From NCBI GenBank assembly GCA_016705475.1, contig JADIYD010000001.1, positions 310,001 through 374,000 on the forward strand: a DNA stretch of 64,000 bases. The letters run 5' to 3'. Both the position numbers and the translations under genes were made by a program. How positions within the stretch are numbered: the stretch's first letter is position 1; each line of letters opens with the position of its first letter. The notes under the pieces are model-generated. The model worked only from the letters and a program-made list of their open reading frames with translations, ran no database searches and had not been told where the DNA came from. The DNA comes from Betaproteobacteria bacterium (GTDB lineage: Bacteria > Pseudomonadota > Gammaproteobacteria > Burkholderiales > Rhodocyclaceae). Of the stretch, positions 7,394-15,878 are shown in pieces.

Positions 7394-8269
7394 ATGGCTG
7401 CAAAAACTCACCGCGTGCTGCCCGGCTTCGGCCTGGCGCTGGGTTACACGCTGGTTTATCTCTCGCTGCTGATCCTGCTGCCTTTGGGCGGCATGATCCT
7501 CAAGGCATCCGAGCTTGGCTTCGGGCAGATCATGGATATCGCCCTCGGCGAGCGTTCGCTGGCCGCTTTTCGCGTCACCTTTGGTGCCTCGTTTCTGGCT
7601 GCTGCGGTCAACGCCGTTTTTGGCCTGATTGTCGCGTGGATACTGGTCCGCTACCCCTTCCCGGGCAAGCGCTTCGTCGATGCCTTGGTCGATCTGCCAT
7701 TTGCCCTGCCGACGGCGGTGGCCGGCATCACGCTGGCCACGCTCTATGCTGGCAATGGCTGGCTTGGCCAGTATCTTGAACCGCTCGGCATCAAGGTTGC
7801 CTACACGCCGCTCGGCATCGTCGTGGCGCTGACCTTCATCACGCTGCCCTTCGTCGTGCGCACCCTGCAGCCGGTGATCGAGGACATCGAAACCGAAGTC
7901 GAGGAGGCTGCTGCCTCGCTCGGCGCCTCGCGCTGGCAGACGTTCGTGAAGGTCATTTTTCCCGCCATCTTCCCGGCGCTGCTCACCGGCTTTGCGCTGG
8001 CCTTTGCCCGTGCCGTCGGCGAATACGGCTCGGTCATCTTCATCGCCGGCAATCTGCCCCTCATTTCGGAAATCACGCCGCTGCTCATCATCTCAAAACT
8101 GGAACAGTACGACGTGCTGGGCGCCACCGCGCTGGCCGTGGTCATGCTCGGCCTTTCCTTCATCCTGCTGCTCAGTGTCAATCTGCTGCAATGGTGGGCA
8201 GCCAATCGTCACCGCAACAGCGAACCGCTCGAAGTGGCAGCGGCCAAAGCCAGTGGGGTGACGGCATGA
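7394..8269 (+). CDS. cysT: Sulfate ABC transporter permease CysT
   Basis: This 291-residue inner-membrane permease with six hydrophobic segments pairs with CysW to form the sulfate channel. The coupling-helix region that contacts CysA is visible as EVEEAAASLGASRWQTF (EAA loop, about residues 177-193). The ATG at 7394 is preferred because the protein aligns from AKTHRVLPGFGL. No Shine-Dalgarno is visible because a USS-like repeat occupies the leader; an in-frame ATG at 7334 also lacks one. The gene overlaps cysW by 4 bases (ATGA). Confidence 0.92.
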   Translation: MAAKTHRVLPGFGLALGYTLVYLSLLILLPLGGMILKASELGFGQIMDIALGERSLAAFRVTFGASFLAAAVNAVFGLIVAWILVRYPFPGKRFVDALVDLPFALPTAVAGITLATLYAGNGWLGQYLEPLGIKVAYTPLGIVVALTFITLPFVVRTLQPVIEDIETEVEEAAASLGASRWQTFVKVIFPAIFPALLTGFALAFARAVGEYGSVIFIAGNLPLISEITPLLIISKLEQYDVLGATALAVVMLGLSFILLLSVNLLQWWAANRHRNSEPLEVAAAKASGVTA

Positions 8270-9129
8270 AGTCCACGCGTGCGACGCAGGAGCCCGCATG
8301 GGTTCGCTATACCCTGCTGACGGTCGGCCTCGGCTTCCTGTTTTTCTTCCTTGGCCTGCCGCTGATCGCCGTCTTCGTCGAGGCGCTGGCGCAGGGTGTG
8401 CCCATTTATCTCGAAGCACTGAAGGAGCCGGAAACCGCTTCGGCGATCTGGTTGACCGTGGGTATCGCACTGGCCGTGTTGCCGTTCAATATCGTGTTCG
8501 GCGTGGCGGCGGCGTGGGCCATCGCCAAGTTCGACTTCAAGGGCAAGAGCCTGCTCATCACGTTGATCGACCTGCCATTTGCCGTCAGCCCGGTGGTTGC
8601 AGGCCTGATCTTCATTCTGCTCTTCGGTTCGCAGGGCACCTTCGGCCCCTGGCTTTCCGAACACGACATCAAGATCATTTTCGCAGTACCGGGCATGATC
8701 CTCGCCACCATGTTCATCACTTTTCCGTTCATCGCCCGTGAGCTGATCCCGCTCATGCAGGCGCAGGGCAAGGAAGAGGAAGAAGCGGCCGTGTCGCTCG
8801 GTGCCTCGGGCTTCCAGATGTTCTGGCGCGTCACGCTGCCCAATATCAAGTGGGGCCTGCTTTACGGCGTAATTTTGTCCAACGCCCGGGCAATGGGTGA
8901 GTTCGGCGCCGTGTCGGTGGTTTCGGGCCATATCCGCGGCGAGACCAACACCCTGCCGCTGCACGTCGAAATCCTCTACAACGAATACAACGCCATCGGC
9001 GCCTTCGCTGCCGCGTCCATTCTGGCGCTGCTGGCGCTCGTTACGCTGGTGGCCAAGACCATCGTCGAGTGGCGCATGAAAAAAGAAACCGACATGCTGA
9101 ATACGGTGCTGGCACCGGAGAAAACCTGA
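8266..9129 (+). CDS. cysW: Sulfate ABC transporter permease CysW
   Basis: This 287-residue permease is the partner of CysT. It has six membrane segments and an EAA loop at EEEEAAVSLGASGFQMF (about residues 172-188). The start ATG overlaps the cysT stop, and the stop shares its last base with the cysA start, so the three genes are translationally coupled. The long C-terminal tail after the last helix is typical of CysW. Confidence 0.93.
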   Translation: MKSTRATQEPAWVRYTLLTVGLGFLFFFLGLPLIAVFVEALAQGVPIYLEALKEPETASAIWLTVGIALAVLPFNIVFGVAAAWAIAKFDFKGKSLLITLIDLPFAVSPVVAGLIFILLFGSQGTFGPWLSEHDIKIIFAVPGMILATMFITFPFIARELIPLMQAQGKEEEEAAVSLGASGFQMFWRVTLPNIKWGLLYGVILSNARAMGEFGAVSVVSGHIRGETNTLPLHVEILYNEYNAIGAFAAASILALLALVTLVAKTIVEWRMKKETDMLNTVLAPEKT

Positions 9130-10197
9130 TGAGTATCGAAATCCGCAACATCTCCAAGCGCTTCGGCAATTTCGTCGCGCTCGACAACATCAATCTCGAC
9201 ATCCCGACCGGCGAACTGGTCGCCCTGCTCGGTCCGTCAGGCTGTGGCAAGACAACCCTGCTGCGTATCATCGCCGGCATGGAGAGCGCAGACCAAGGCG
9301 AAATCCTCTTTTCCGGCGCCGAGGCGACGCACCTGCATGCCCGCGATCGCAATGTTGGTTTTGTCTTCCAGCATTACGCGCTGTTCCGCCACATGACGGT
9401 GTTCGAAAACGTCGCCTTCGGCCTGCGCGTCAAGCCGCGCAAGGAACGTCCTTCGGACGCCGACATCAAGCGCCGGGTCATGGAATTGCTCGGCCTCGTC
9501 CAGCTTGACTGGCTGGCCGACCGCTATCCTTCGCAACTCTCCGGCGGCCAGCGTCAGCGCATTGCGCTGGCCTCGCGCCCTGGCCGTCGAACCCAAGGTG
9601 CTGCTCCTCGACGAACCCTTCGGCGCCCTTGATACCAAGGTCCGCAAGGAGCTGCGTCGCTGGCTGCGCCGCCTGCATGACGACATGCACATTTCCAGTG
9701 TTTTCGTGACGCACGACCAGGAAGAGGCGCTCGAAGTTGCCGACCGCGTCGTCGTCATGAACCACGGCAGGATCGAGCAAATCGGTTCGCCCGACGAGGT
9801 CTATTCCAGCCCGGCTTCGCCTTTCGTTTACCAGTTCCTCGGCAACGTGAATGTCTTCCACAGCCGGCAGCAGGGGGCTTACGCCGAGGTCGAGCGCGGT
9901 GAGGCGGCAGAGAAAGCGACCGCCTTTGTTCGTCCGCACGATATCGACATCAGCCACCAGCCGGCCGAAGACGGGCTGCAGGCAACCGTCCAGCACGTCC
10001 ATCCGATTGGCCCGGTAGTCCGTATCGAGCTACTGCATGGCAGGGAGATTGTCGAAGTGGAATTGTCGCGCGAGCGGCATGAGTCCTTGCAACTGGCAGC
10101 CGGGCAGTCCGTGTGGTTCAGGCCGCGCCAGATGAAGGTCTTCGGCGCCGATGCATTGCCACGGTCAACGCCCGAAAAGCAGGCATTTTTGTTCTGA
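9129..10197 (+). pseudogene. cysA: Sulfate ABC transporter ATPase CysA, frameshifted
   Basis: The first part (9129 to about 9572) encodes a normal CysA N-terminus with Walker A GPSGCGKTT and signature LSGGQRQRIALA. The frame then moves at T9573. If that single extra T is ignored the product continues as ARALAVEPKVLLLDEPFGAL, restoring Walker B, the H-loop VFVTHDQEEALE and the C-terminal regulatory domain, for about 355 residues in all. As written, the ATPase is split between the signature motif and Walker B and should be inactive. Both halves are otherwise intact, so the lesion is recent or a sequencing error. The last codons (RSTPEKQAFLF) come from a USS-like repeat. Confidence 0.88.
10159..10193 (+). 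repeat. USS-like short interspersed repeat, copy 5 (cysA 3' end)
   Basis: This degenerate copy has CACGGTCAACGCC for the core, then GAAAAG and ATTTTTG tracts. It forms the last eleven codons of cysA. Confidence 0.55.
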
Positions 10198-10227
10198 TCC
10201 AGATCGGGGAAGGGCGTCACGACCGGA

Positions 10228-10236
10228 TGGTATAAT
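10228..10236 (+). promoter_or_regulatory. Extended -10 promoter of hemA
   Basis: TGGTATAAT is a perfect extended -10 element, 33 bp upstream of the hemA GTG. No convincing -35 hexamer is visible, as is usual for extended -10 promoters. Confidence 0.75.
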
Positions 10237-10269
10237 CGGCCCCCATTTCGTGCGCGCCAGCCCTATCCG

Positions 10270-11520
10270 GTGATTTTTACCCTCGGCATAAACCATCACT
10301 CCGCACCGCTCGCCATCCGCGAGCGGGTGGCGTTTGGCGCCGACAAACTGGGCCATGCGCTGGGTGACCTGACGCGTGACCGCCCGGTGCGCGAGGTGGC
10401 GATCCTGTCCACCTGCAACCGCACCGAGATCTACTGCTCGGCCGAATCGCCCGATGTCGTCATCGACTGGCTGGCCCATTACCATCAGGTCGGCCGCGAA
10501 GAACTGGCGCCCTACATCTATACGCACGACCAGCCGGAAGCCATCCGCCACGCCTTTCGCGTCGCCAGCGGCCTCGATTCGATGGTCATCGGCGAGCCGC
10601 AGATCCTCGGCCAGATGAAGGACGCCGTGCGCGCCGCGGAAGAAAACGGCACGCTCGGCACGCAACTGCACAAGCTTTTCCAGCGCTCGTTTTCGGTCGC
10701 CAAGGAAGTGCGCAGCACGACGGCCATCGGCGCCAACATCGTCTCGATGGCCGCCGCCGGCGTCCATCTGGCCGAACGCATTTTCGAGTCGATCGCCGGC
10801 CAGCGCATCCTGTTCATCGGCGCCGGCGAAATGATCGAGCTGTGCGCCGCGCACTTCTGCGCCGGCAAGCCGAAGCAGGTCACCATCGCCAACCGCACGC
10901 TGGAACGCGGCCGGGCGCTGGCTGAACAATACGGCGGCAAGGCCATTCGCCTCGACGAGCTGGGTGAGCATCTGGCCGCCCACGACATCGTTGTCTCCTG
11001 CACGGCCAGTCCGCTGCCGATCATCGGCCTGGGCATGGTCGAGCGCGCCATCAAGGCGCGCCGGCATCGGCCGATGTTCATGGTCGACCTCGCCGTGCCG
11101 CGCGACATCGAAGAAGAAGTTGGCAAACTGGACGATATTTTCCTGTACACCGTGGATGACCTGGCTCAGGTGGTCGAAAGCGGCATGGAGTCCCGGCAGG
11201 CGGCGGTCGTCGATGCTGAAGCCATCATCGCCAACCGGGTTCAGGATTTCCTGAGTTGGCTCGAGTCACGCGATACCGTGCCGGTCATTCGCTCGCTGCG
11301 CGATTCGGCTGAGCGCATGCGCCGCCACGAGATGGAACACGCGATGAAGCTGCTGGCCAAGGGCGAGGCGCCGGAAAAGGTGCTCGAGCAGCTATCTCAG
11401 CGGCTTACCAACAAATTCCTGCATGCCCCGACGCAGGCGCTGAATCAGGCCGACGGTGCCGAGCGCGCCGAGCTTCAGGGTGTCGCCTCGCGTCTCTTTC
11501 ACCTCCATTCCGGCGAGTAG
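10270..11520 (+). CDS. hemA: Glutamyl-tRNA reductase
   Basis: This 416-residue enzyme reduces glutamyl-tRNA(Glu) to glutamate-1-semialdehyde with NADPH, the first step of the C5 route to tetrapyrroles. The N-terminus FTLGINHHSAPLAIRE and catalytic-cysteine motif STCNRTEIY (about residue 50) are clear, followed by the NADPH domain (FIGAGEMIELCA) and a C-terminal dimerisation helix. The start is GTG at 10270, fixed by the conserved N-terminus. It heads hemA-prfA-prmC-grxD, a common proteobacterial order. Confidence 0.96.
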   Translation: MIFTLGINHHSAPLAIRERVAFGADKLGHALGDLTRDRPVREVAILSTCNRTEIYCSAESPDVVIDWLAHYHQVGREELAPYIYTHDQPEAIRHAFRVASGLDSMVIGEPQILGQMKDAVRAAEENGTLGTQLHKLFQRSFSVAKEVRSTTAIGANIVSMAAAGVHLAERIFESIAGQRILFIGAGEMIELCAAHFCAGKPKQVTIANRTLERGRALAEQYGGKAIRLDELGEHLAAHDIVVSCTASPLPIIGLGMVERAIKARRHRPMFMVDLAVPRDIEEEVGKLDDIFLYTVDDLAQVVESGMESRQAAVVDAEAIIANRVQDFLSWLESRDTVPVIRSLRDSAERMRRHEMEHAMKLLAKGEAPEKVLEQLSQRLTNKFLHAPTQALNQADGAERAELQGVASRLFHLHSGE

Positions 11521-11565
11521 CGGCCCTTTCGGGCTGCTGCCGCGCGCGTATTTTCCGAGTTTTCC

Positions 11566-12648
11566 ATGAAGCCATCCATCCGTCAGAAACTCGACCTGCT
11601 GGTCGATCGTCTCGATGAAATCGACCGCATGCTGTCGGCACCGAGTACAGCCAATGACATGGACCAGTTTCGCAAGCTGTCACGCGAGCGTTCCGAAATC
11701 GAGCCGGTCATCGTCCAGTTCAACGCCTTCCGCCAGGCCGAAAACGATCTGGCCGAAGCCGAGGCCATGCGCAACGATCCGGAAATGCGCGACTTCGCCG
11801 AGGAGGAAATCGCCAGCGCCAAGGCGCGCCTGCCCGAACTCGAAATCGAACTGCAGAAGCTGCTGCTGCCGAAAGACCCCAACGACGAACGCAGTGTGCT
11901 ACTGGAAATCCGCGCCGGCACGGGGGGCGACGAGTCAGCGCTGTTCGCCGGCAGCCTCTTCCGCATGTATTCGCGCTACGCCGAGCGCCAACGCTGGCAG
12001 GTTGAAGTGATGTCGGCCAATGAATCCGAGCTCGGTGGCTATCGCGAAATCATCTGCCGGATTGCCGGCAATGGCGCCTACTCGCGCCTGAAGTTCGAAT
12101 CGGGCGGCCATCGTGTCCAGCGCGTGCCGGAAACCGAAACGCAGGGCCGCATCCACACCTCGGCGTGCACCGTGGCGATCATGCCGGAAGTCGATGAGGT
12201 CGAGGACGTGAACCTCAACCCGGCCGACCTGCGCATCGACACCTTCCGTGCTTCGGGCGCCGGTGGTCAGCACATCAACAAAACCGACTCGGCCGTGCGC
12301 ATCACCCACCTGCCGACCGGCATCGTCGCCGAATGCCAGGACGGCCGTTCGCAGCACGCCAACAAGGCTTCGGCCATGAAGGTGCTGGCGGCGCGCATCA
12401 AGGACGTTCAGGTGCGGGCGCAGCAGGCGCACATTTCGAGCACCCGCAAGAGCCTGATCGGCTCCGGCGACCGCTCCGAACGCATCCGCACCTACAACTT
12501 CCCGCAGGGCCGTATCACCGATCATCGCATCAACCTGACGCTCTACAAGATCGCCGCGATCATGGACGGCGACATGGACGAACTGCTCGGCGCGCTGGCG
12601 GCCGAACACCAGGCCGATCTGCTGGCCGAACTGGCCGAGCAAAACTGA
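11566..12648 (+). CDS. prfA: Peptide chain release factor 1
   Basis: This 360-residue RF1 terminates translation at UAA and UAG. The GGQ loop GAGGQHINKTDSAVR is near residue 233. The anticodon-like motif region precedes it, and KxLAxR-type KVLAARIKD follows. Its glutamine is methylated by PrmC, encoded 2 bases downstream. A UAG-reading RF1 in this strain means the in-frame UAG in the glutaredoxin at 18039 should terminate. Confidence 0.96.
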   Translation: MKPSIRQKLDLLVDRLDEIDRMLSAPSTANDMDQFRKLSRERSEIEPVIVQFNAFRQAENDLAEAEAMRNDPEMRDFAEEEIASAKARLPELEIELQKLLLPKDPNDERSVLLEIRAGTGGDESALFAGSLFRMYSRYAERQRWQVEVMSANESELGGYREIICRIAGNGAYSRLKFESGGHRVQRVPETETQGRIHTSACTVAIMPEVDEVEDVNLNPADLRIDTFRASGAGGQHINKTDSAVRITHLPTGIVAECQDGRSQHANKASAMKVLAARIKDVQVRAQQAHISSTRKSLIGSGDRSERIRTYNFPQGRITDHRINLTLYKIAAIMDGDMDELLGALAAEHQADLLAELAEQN

Positions 12649-12650
12649 AA

Positions 12651-13463
12651 ATGACCCTCGGCGAGGCGTTGACCGCAGCACGCGCGAAAATCGACCGGCT
12701 CGATGCCCGTCTGCTGCTGCAATACGCCACCGGTTGTACACACACCGATCTGCTCGCCCGCCCGGAAACGCCGCTCATAGCCCCGGCCTACACCCAGTTT
12801 GCCGAATGGGTGGACCGCCGTGCGGCCGGCGAGCCGCTGGCGTATCTCGTCGGCGAGGCCGAATTTCGCGGCCGCGTGTTTCAGGTATCGCCGGCCGTGC
12901 TTATTCCACGACCGGAAACCGAGGTGCTGATCGAGCTGGCGCTGGAGAAACTGAACGGACTGGCATCGCCGATGGCGGTTGATCTCGGGACCGGCTCGGG
13001 CATTGTCGCCATTTCGCTGGCGCTGGAAAATCCCGCAGCGAAGATTGCTGCGGTCGACATCTCTGAAGACGCTATTTTCGTGGCGCGAAACAATGCCGGC
13101 CGGCTTGGTGCCAGAGTCGATTTTTTCCAGGGCGACTGGCTCGCGCCGCTGGCCGGAAAGCGTTTCGACCTGATCGTCTCCAATCCGCCCTATGTCGCCC
13201 ATGGCGACCCGCATCTCGCGCTCAACGGTTTGCCCTTTGAGCCGCAAATGGCGCTGACCGACGGCGCCGATGGACTCGACTGCATTCGCCGCATCGTTGC
13301 CGATGCGCCTGCTCATCTGAACCCTGGAGGCTGGCTTTTGTTCGAGCACGGCTACGATCAGGGCGAAGCGAGCCGGAACTTATTGACTGCTGCGGGGTTC
13401 AAAGCCGCATTCACTTTCCCCGACCTGGCCGGTATCGACCGCGTTTCAGGCGCCCATTTTTAA
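12651..13463 (+). CDS. prmC: Release factor glutamine methyltransferase
   Basis: This 270-residue SAM-dependent enzyme methylates the GGQ glutamine of release factors. It has an N-terminal helical domain, then a Rossmann fold with VDLGTGSGIVAISLA (about residue 108) and the catalytic NPPYV (about residue 179). The ATG at 12651 lies 2 bases after the prfA stop. The methyltransferase frame is open far upstream, but that part overlaps prfA and has no family similarity. Confidence 0.95.
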   Translation: MTLGEALTAARAKIDRLDARLLLQYATGCTHTDLLARPETPLIAPAYTQFAEWVDRRAAGEPLAYLVGEAEFRGRVFQVSPAVLIPRPETEVLIELALEKLNGLASPMAVDLGTGSGIVAISLALENPAAKIAAVDISEDAIFVARNNAGRLGARVDFFQGDWLAPLAGKRFDLIVSNPPYVAHGDPHLALNGLPFEPQMALTDGADGLDCIRRIVADAPAHLNPGGWLLFEHGYDQGEASRNLLTAAGFKAAFTFPDLAGIDRVSGAHF

Positions 13464-13476
13464 ATCAGGAGAAATC

Positions 13477-13797
13477 ATGTCCGACGTTCAGCAACGCATC
13501 CACGCCACCGTAACCGGCAACCCGGTCGTCCTCTACATGAAAGGCGACGCCCGCTTCCCGCAGTGCGGCTTCTCAGCCACCGTGGTGCAGATCCTTAAAG
13601 TCTGCGGCGTCGAAGACTTCGTCACGGTCAACGTGCTGGCCGACGAGGAAATCCGCAACGGCGTCAAGGAATACGCCAACTGGCCGACCATTCCCCAGCT
13701 CTACATCAAGGGCGAATTCATCGGCGGTTGCGACATCGTCAAAGAGATGTACCAGACCGGCGAACTGCAGCAGATGCTGGAAGGCATCGCGGCCTGA
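13477..13797 (+). CDS. grxD: Monothiol glutaredoxin (Grx4 type)
   Basis: This 106-residue protein carries the CGFS active site (FPQCGFSATV, about residue 30) and WPTIPQLYIKGEFIGGCDIV, the signature of class II monothiol glutaredoxins that bind and transfer [2Fe-2S] clusters with glutathione. A good ribosome-binding site (AGGAGA) precedes the ATG. The gene closes the hemA-prfA-prmC-grxD unit. Confidence 0.95.
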   Translation: MSDVQQRIHATVTGNPVVLYMKGDARFPQCGFSATVVQILKVCGVEDFVTVNVLADEEIRNGVKEYANWPTIPQLYIKGEFIGGCDIVKEMYQTGELQQMLEGIAA

Positions 13798-13849
13798 TTT
13801 CCTGCCGGGGAGGGGAGGTGAGATCACTGCCAGCTAAATCGACTTAAAA

Positions 13850-13880
13850 AACCGGGGCTTGCCCCGGTTCTTCATTTTGG
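13850..13880 (+). terminator. Terminator after grxD
   Basis: An 8-bp stem (AACCGGGG / CCCCGGTT) with a 4-base loop is followed by CTTCATTTT. A-rich sequence precedes it, so it may also serve the converging OsmC gene. Confidence 0.8.
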
Positions 13881-13914
13881 TCGAAATTTCAGGTCGACCG
13901 CGTCTTTACCAAGA

Positions 13915-14292
13915 TCAGACCTCGGCGACCTGAAACTCGATGGCAGCCCCGCCGATGACGATTTCCTTGACGGCGCAGTGAGCGATGCTCTCGAGGATCT
14001 TGGCTTTTTGCTCGGCGGTGAAGTGCTCGGGGAAACTCACATCACTCTTGAACCGGGCTAGCGTGAGCGGGCCGCCGGGGCCGGAGAAAGGCTTGCAGTC
14101 GATCTCGATGCCGGCCGCCGGAATGCCGAGTTCCTTGCAGGCTTTCTTGGCGTAGACGGCAGCGCAGGCGGCGAGCGCGGCGTAGAAGGCTTCCAGCGGG
14201 TTCATGAGCGAACCATTTACCGAATAGTTGGCTTCGTGCTTGGCGCTATTGACCTTGATGAGCGGGGTGTTGTCGACAACGGTTTTGTACAT
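13915..14292 (-). CDS. OsmC-like protein
   Basis: This 125-residue protein has an OsmC/Ohr-like layout: an N-terminal beta segment, NPLEAFYAALAACAAVYAKK with the first conserved cysteine (about residue 43), and a late HCAVKEIVIGG with the second. Members reduce organic hydroperoxides, but this short YhfA-type subgroup has no settled substrate. It stands alone, converging with grxD and separated from argH by a terminator. Confidence 0.78.
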   Translation of the reverse strand: MYKTVVDNTPLIKVNSAKHEANYSVNGSLMNPLEAFYAALAACAAVYAKKACKELGIPAAGIEIDCKPFSGPGGPLTLARFKSDVSFPEHFTAEQKAKILESIAHCAVKEIVIGGAAIEFQVAEV

Positions 14293-14392
14293 GCTGTTCC
14301 ACCTTTGAGTTGTTTATTGGAGGACGTTGATACTGCACCCAAATTAAATATCAACGTTCGCTTATATATTAAACCGCCAACGCGTTTGGCGC

Positions 14393-14420
14393 AAAAAAAG
14401 CCGCCAGCGAAAACTGGCGG
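14393..14420 (-). terminator. Terminator (minus strand) of the transcript upstream of the OsmC-like gene, after argH
   Basis: CCGCCAG / CTGGCGG forms a 7-bp stem with a 6-base loop. On the minus strand it is followed by seven T. It lies 25 bp after the argH stop. Confidence 0.85.
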
Positions 14421-14444
14421 CCTTCTCGATGCGGGTTTGGTGAA

Positions 14445-15833
14445 TCAGCCGAGGCGCTGACGGGCGCGGGCGATGGCTGCCTTGACTTGGGCCGGCGCGG
14501 TGCCGCCGATGTGATTGCGGCTGGCCAGCGAGCCTTCCACGGTCAACACGGCAAAAACGTCACTTTCCACCTGCGGGCAGAAGGCGCGGATTTCATCGAG
14601 GGTCAGTTGCGGCAGGTCGACGCCCTTGGCTTCGGCCGCCTTGACGGCGTGGCCGACGGCTTCATGTGCGTCGCGGAAGGGCAGGCCCTTCTTGACCAGA
14701 TAGTCGGCGAGGTCGGTGGCGGTGGCGAAACCCTGGGTCAGCGCGGCCTTCATGTTGTCGGCACGGACGGTGATGCCGCCCGCCATGTCGGCGAAGATGC
14801 GCAGGGTGTCGGTGACGGTGTCGACGGCGTCGAACAGCGGTTCCTTGTCTTCCTGGTTGTCCTTGTTGTAGGCCAGCGGCTGCGACTTCATGAGGGTCAG
14901 CAGGCTCATCAACTGGCCATAGACGCGGCCGGTCTTGCCCCGCGCCAGTTCCGGCACGTCCGGGTTCTTCTTTTGCGGCATGATCGAAGAGCCGGTGCAG
15001 AAGCGGTCGGCGATCTGGATGAAGCCGATGCGCGGGCTCATCCACATGACCAGTTCTTCTGACAGGCGGCTGATGTGCATCATGAGCAGGGCGCAGGCCG
15101 AGGTGAATTCGATGGCAAAGTCGCGGTCGGAAACGGCATCGAGCGAGTTTTCGCAGACACCTTCGAAGCCCAGTTGTTCGGCAACGAATTCGCGGTCGAT
15201 CGGGTAGGTCGTGCCGGCCAGTGCGGCCGCGCCGAGCGGCAGGCGGGCGACGCGCTTGCGACAATCGACGAGACGCTCGGCATCGCGCCCGAACATTTCG
15301 AAATAGGCCAACATGTGGTGGCCGAAGGTGACCGGCTGGGCGACCTGCAAGTGCGTGAAGCCGGGCATCGGCGTCGCGGCTTCCTTCTCGGCCAGATCGA
15401 CGAGTGCCGAACGGAAAGCCTTGATCAGCACCAGGATGTCGTCGATCGAATCGCGCAGGTAGAGGCGAATATCGGTCGCTACCTGGTCGTTGCGCGAGCG
15501 GCCGGTGTGCAGGCGCTTGCCGGCATCGCCGACGATTGCGGTGAGTCGTTTTTCGATGTTGAGGTGCACGTCTTCGAGGTCGAGCGACCATTCGAACTTG
15601 CCCGACTCGATTTCCTCGGTAACGACGGCCATCCCGCGTTCGATGTCAGCGAGGTCGGCGGCGGCGATGATGCCCTGCTTGGCCAGCATGCGGGCGTGGG
15701 CCAGCGAGCCGCGGATGTCCTGGCGCCACATGCGCTGGTCGAAGTCGACCGAAGCGGTATAGCGTTTGACGAGATCGGAAACCGGCTCGGAGAAGCGTCC
15801 GGCCCAAGTGTATTGCGTGGCGTTGGAAGTCAT
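14445..15833 (-). CDS. argH: Argininosuccinate lyase
   Basis: This 462-residue enzyme splits argininosuccinate to arginine and fumarate, the last step of arginine synthesis. The fumarase/aspartase signature GSSIMPQKKNPDVPE is near residues 281-295, and HTGRSRNDQVATD near residue 108 is the substrate-binding segment. It is divergent from algZ with only 45 bp between starts, the same argH/algZ-algR arrangement known in Pseudomonas. A degenerate USS-like repeat lies near its 3' end. Confidence 0.96.
   Translation of the reverse strand: MTSNATQYTWAGRFSEPVSDLVKRYTASVDFDQRMWRQDIRGSLAHARMLAKQGIIAAADLADIERGMAVVTEEIESGKFEWSLDLEDVHLNIEKRLTAIVGDAGKRLHTGRSRNDQVATDIRLYLRDSIDDILVLIKAFRSALVDLAEKEAATPMPGFTHLQVAQPVTFGHHMLAYFEMFGRDAERLVDCRKRVARLPLGAAALAGTTYPIDREFVAEQLGFEGVCENSLDAVSDRDFAIEFTSACALLMMHISRLSEELVMWMSPRIGFIQIADRFCTGSSIMPQKKNPDVPELARGKTGRVYGQLMSLLTLMKSQPLAYNKDNQEDKEPLFDAVDTVTDTLRIFADMAGGITVRADNMKAALTQGFATATDLADYLVKKGLPFRDAHEAVGHAVKAAEAKGVDLPQLTLDEIRAFCPQVESDVFAVLTVEGSLASRNHIGGTAPAQVKAAIARARQRLG
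14538..14570 (+). repeat. USS-like short interspersed repeat, copy 6 (antisense in argH)
   Basis: The core is CACGGTCAACACGG, a diverged right half, followed by CAAAAACG and a weak second tract. It is antisense to argH and encodes DVFAVLTVEG near the C-terminus. Confidence 0.5.
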
Positions 15834-15878
15834 GTCTTTGGTCTAGAATCGGGAAATCAGGCGCAAATTGCACAGAGA

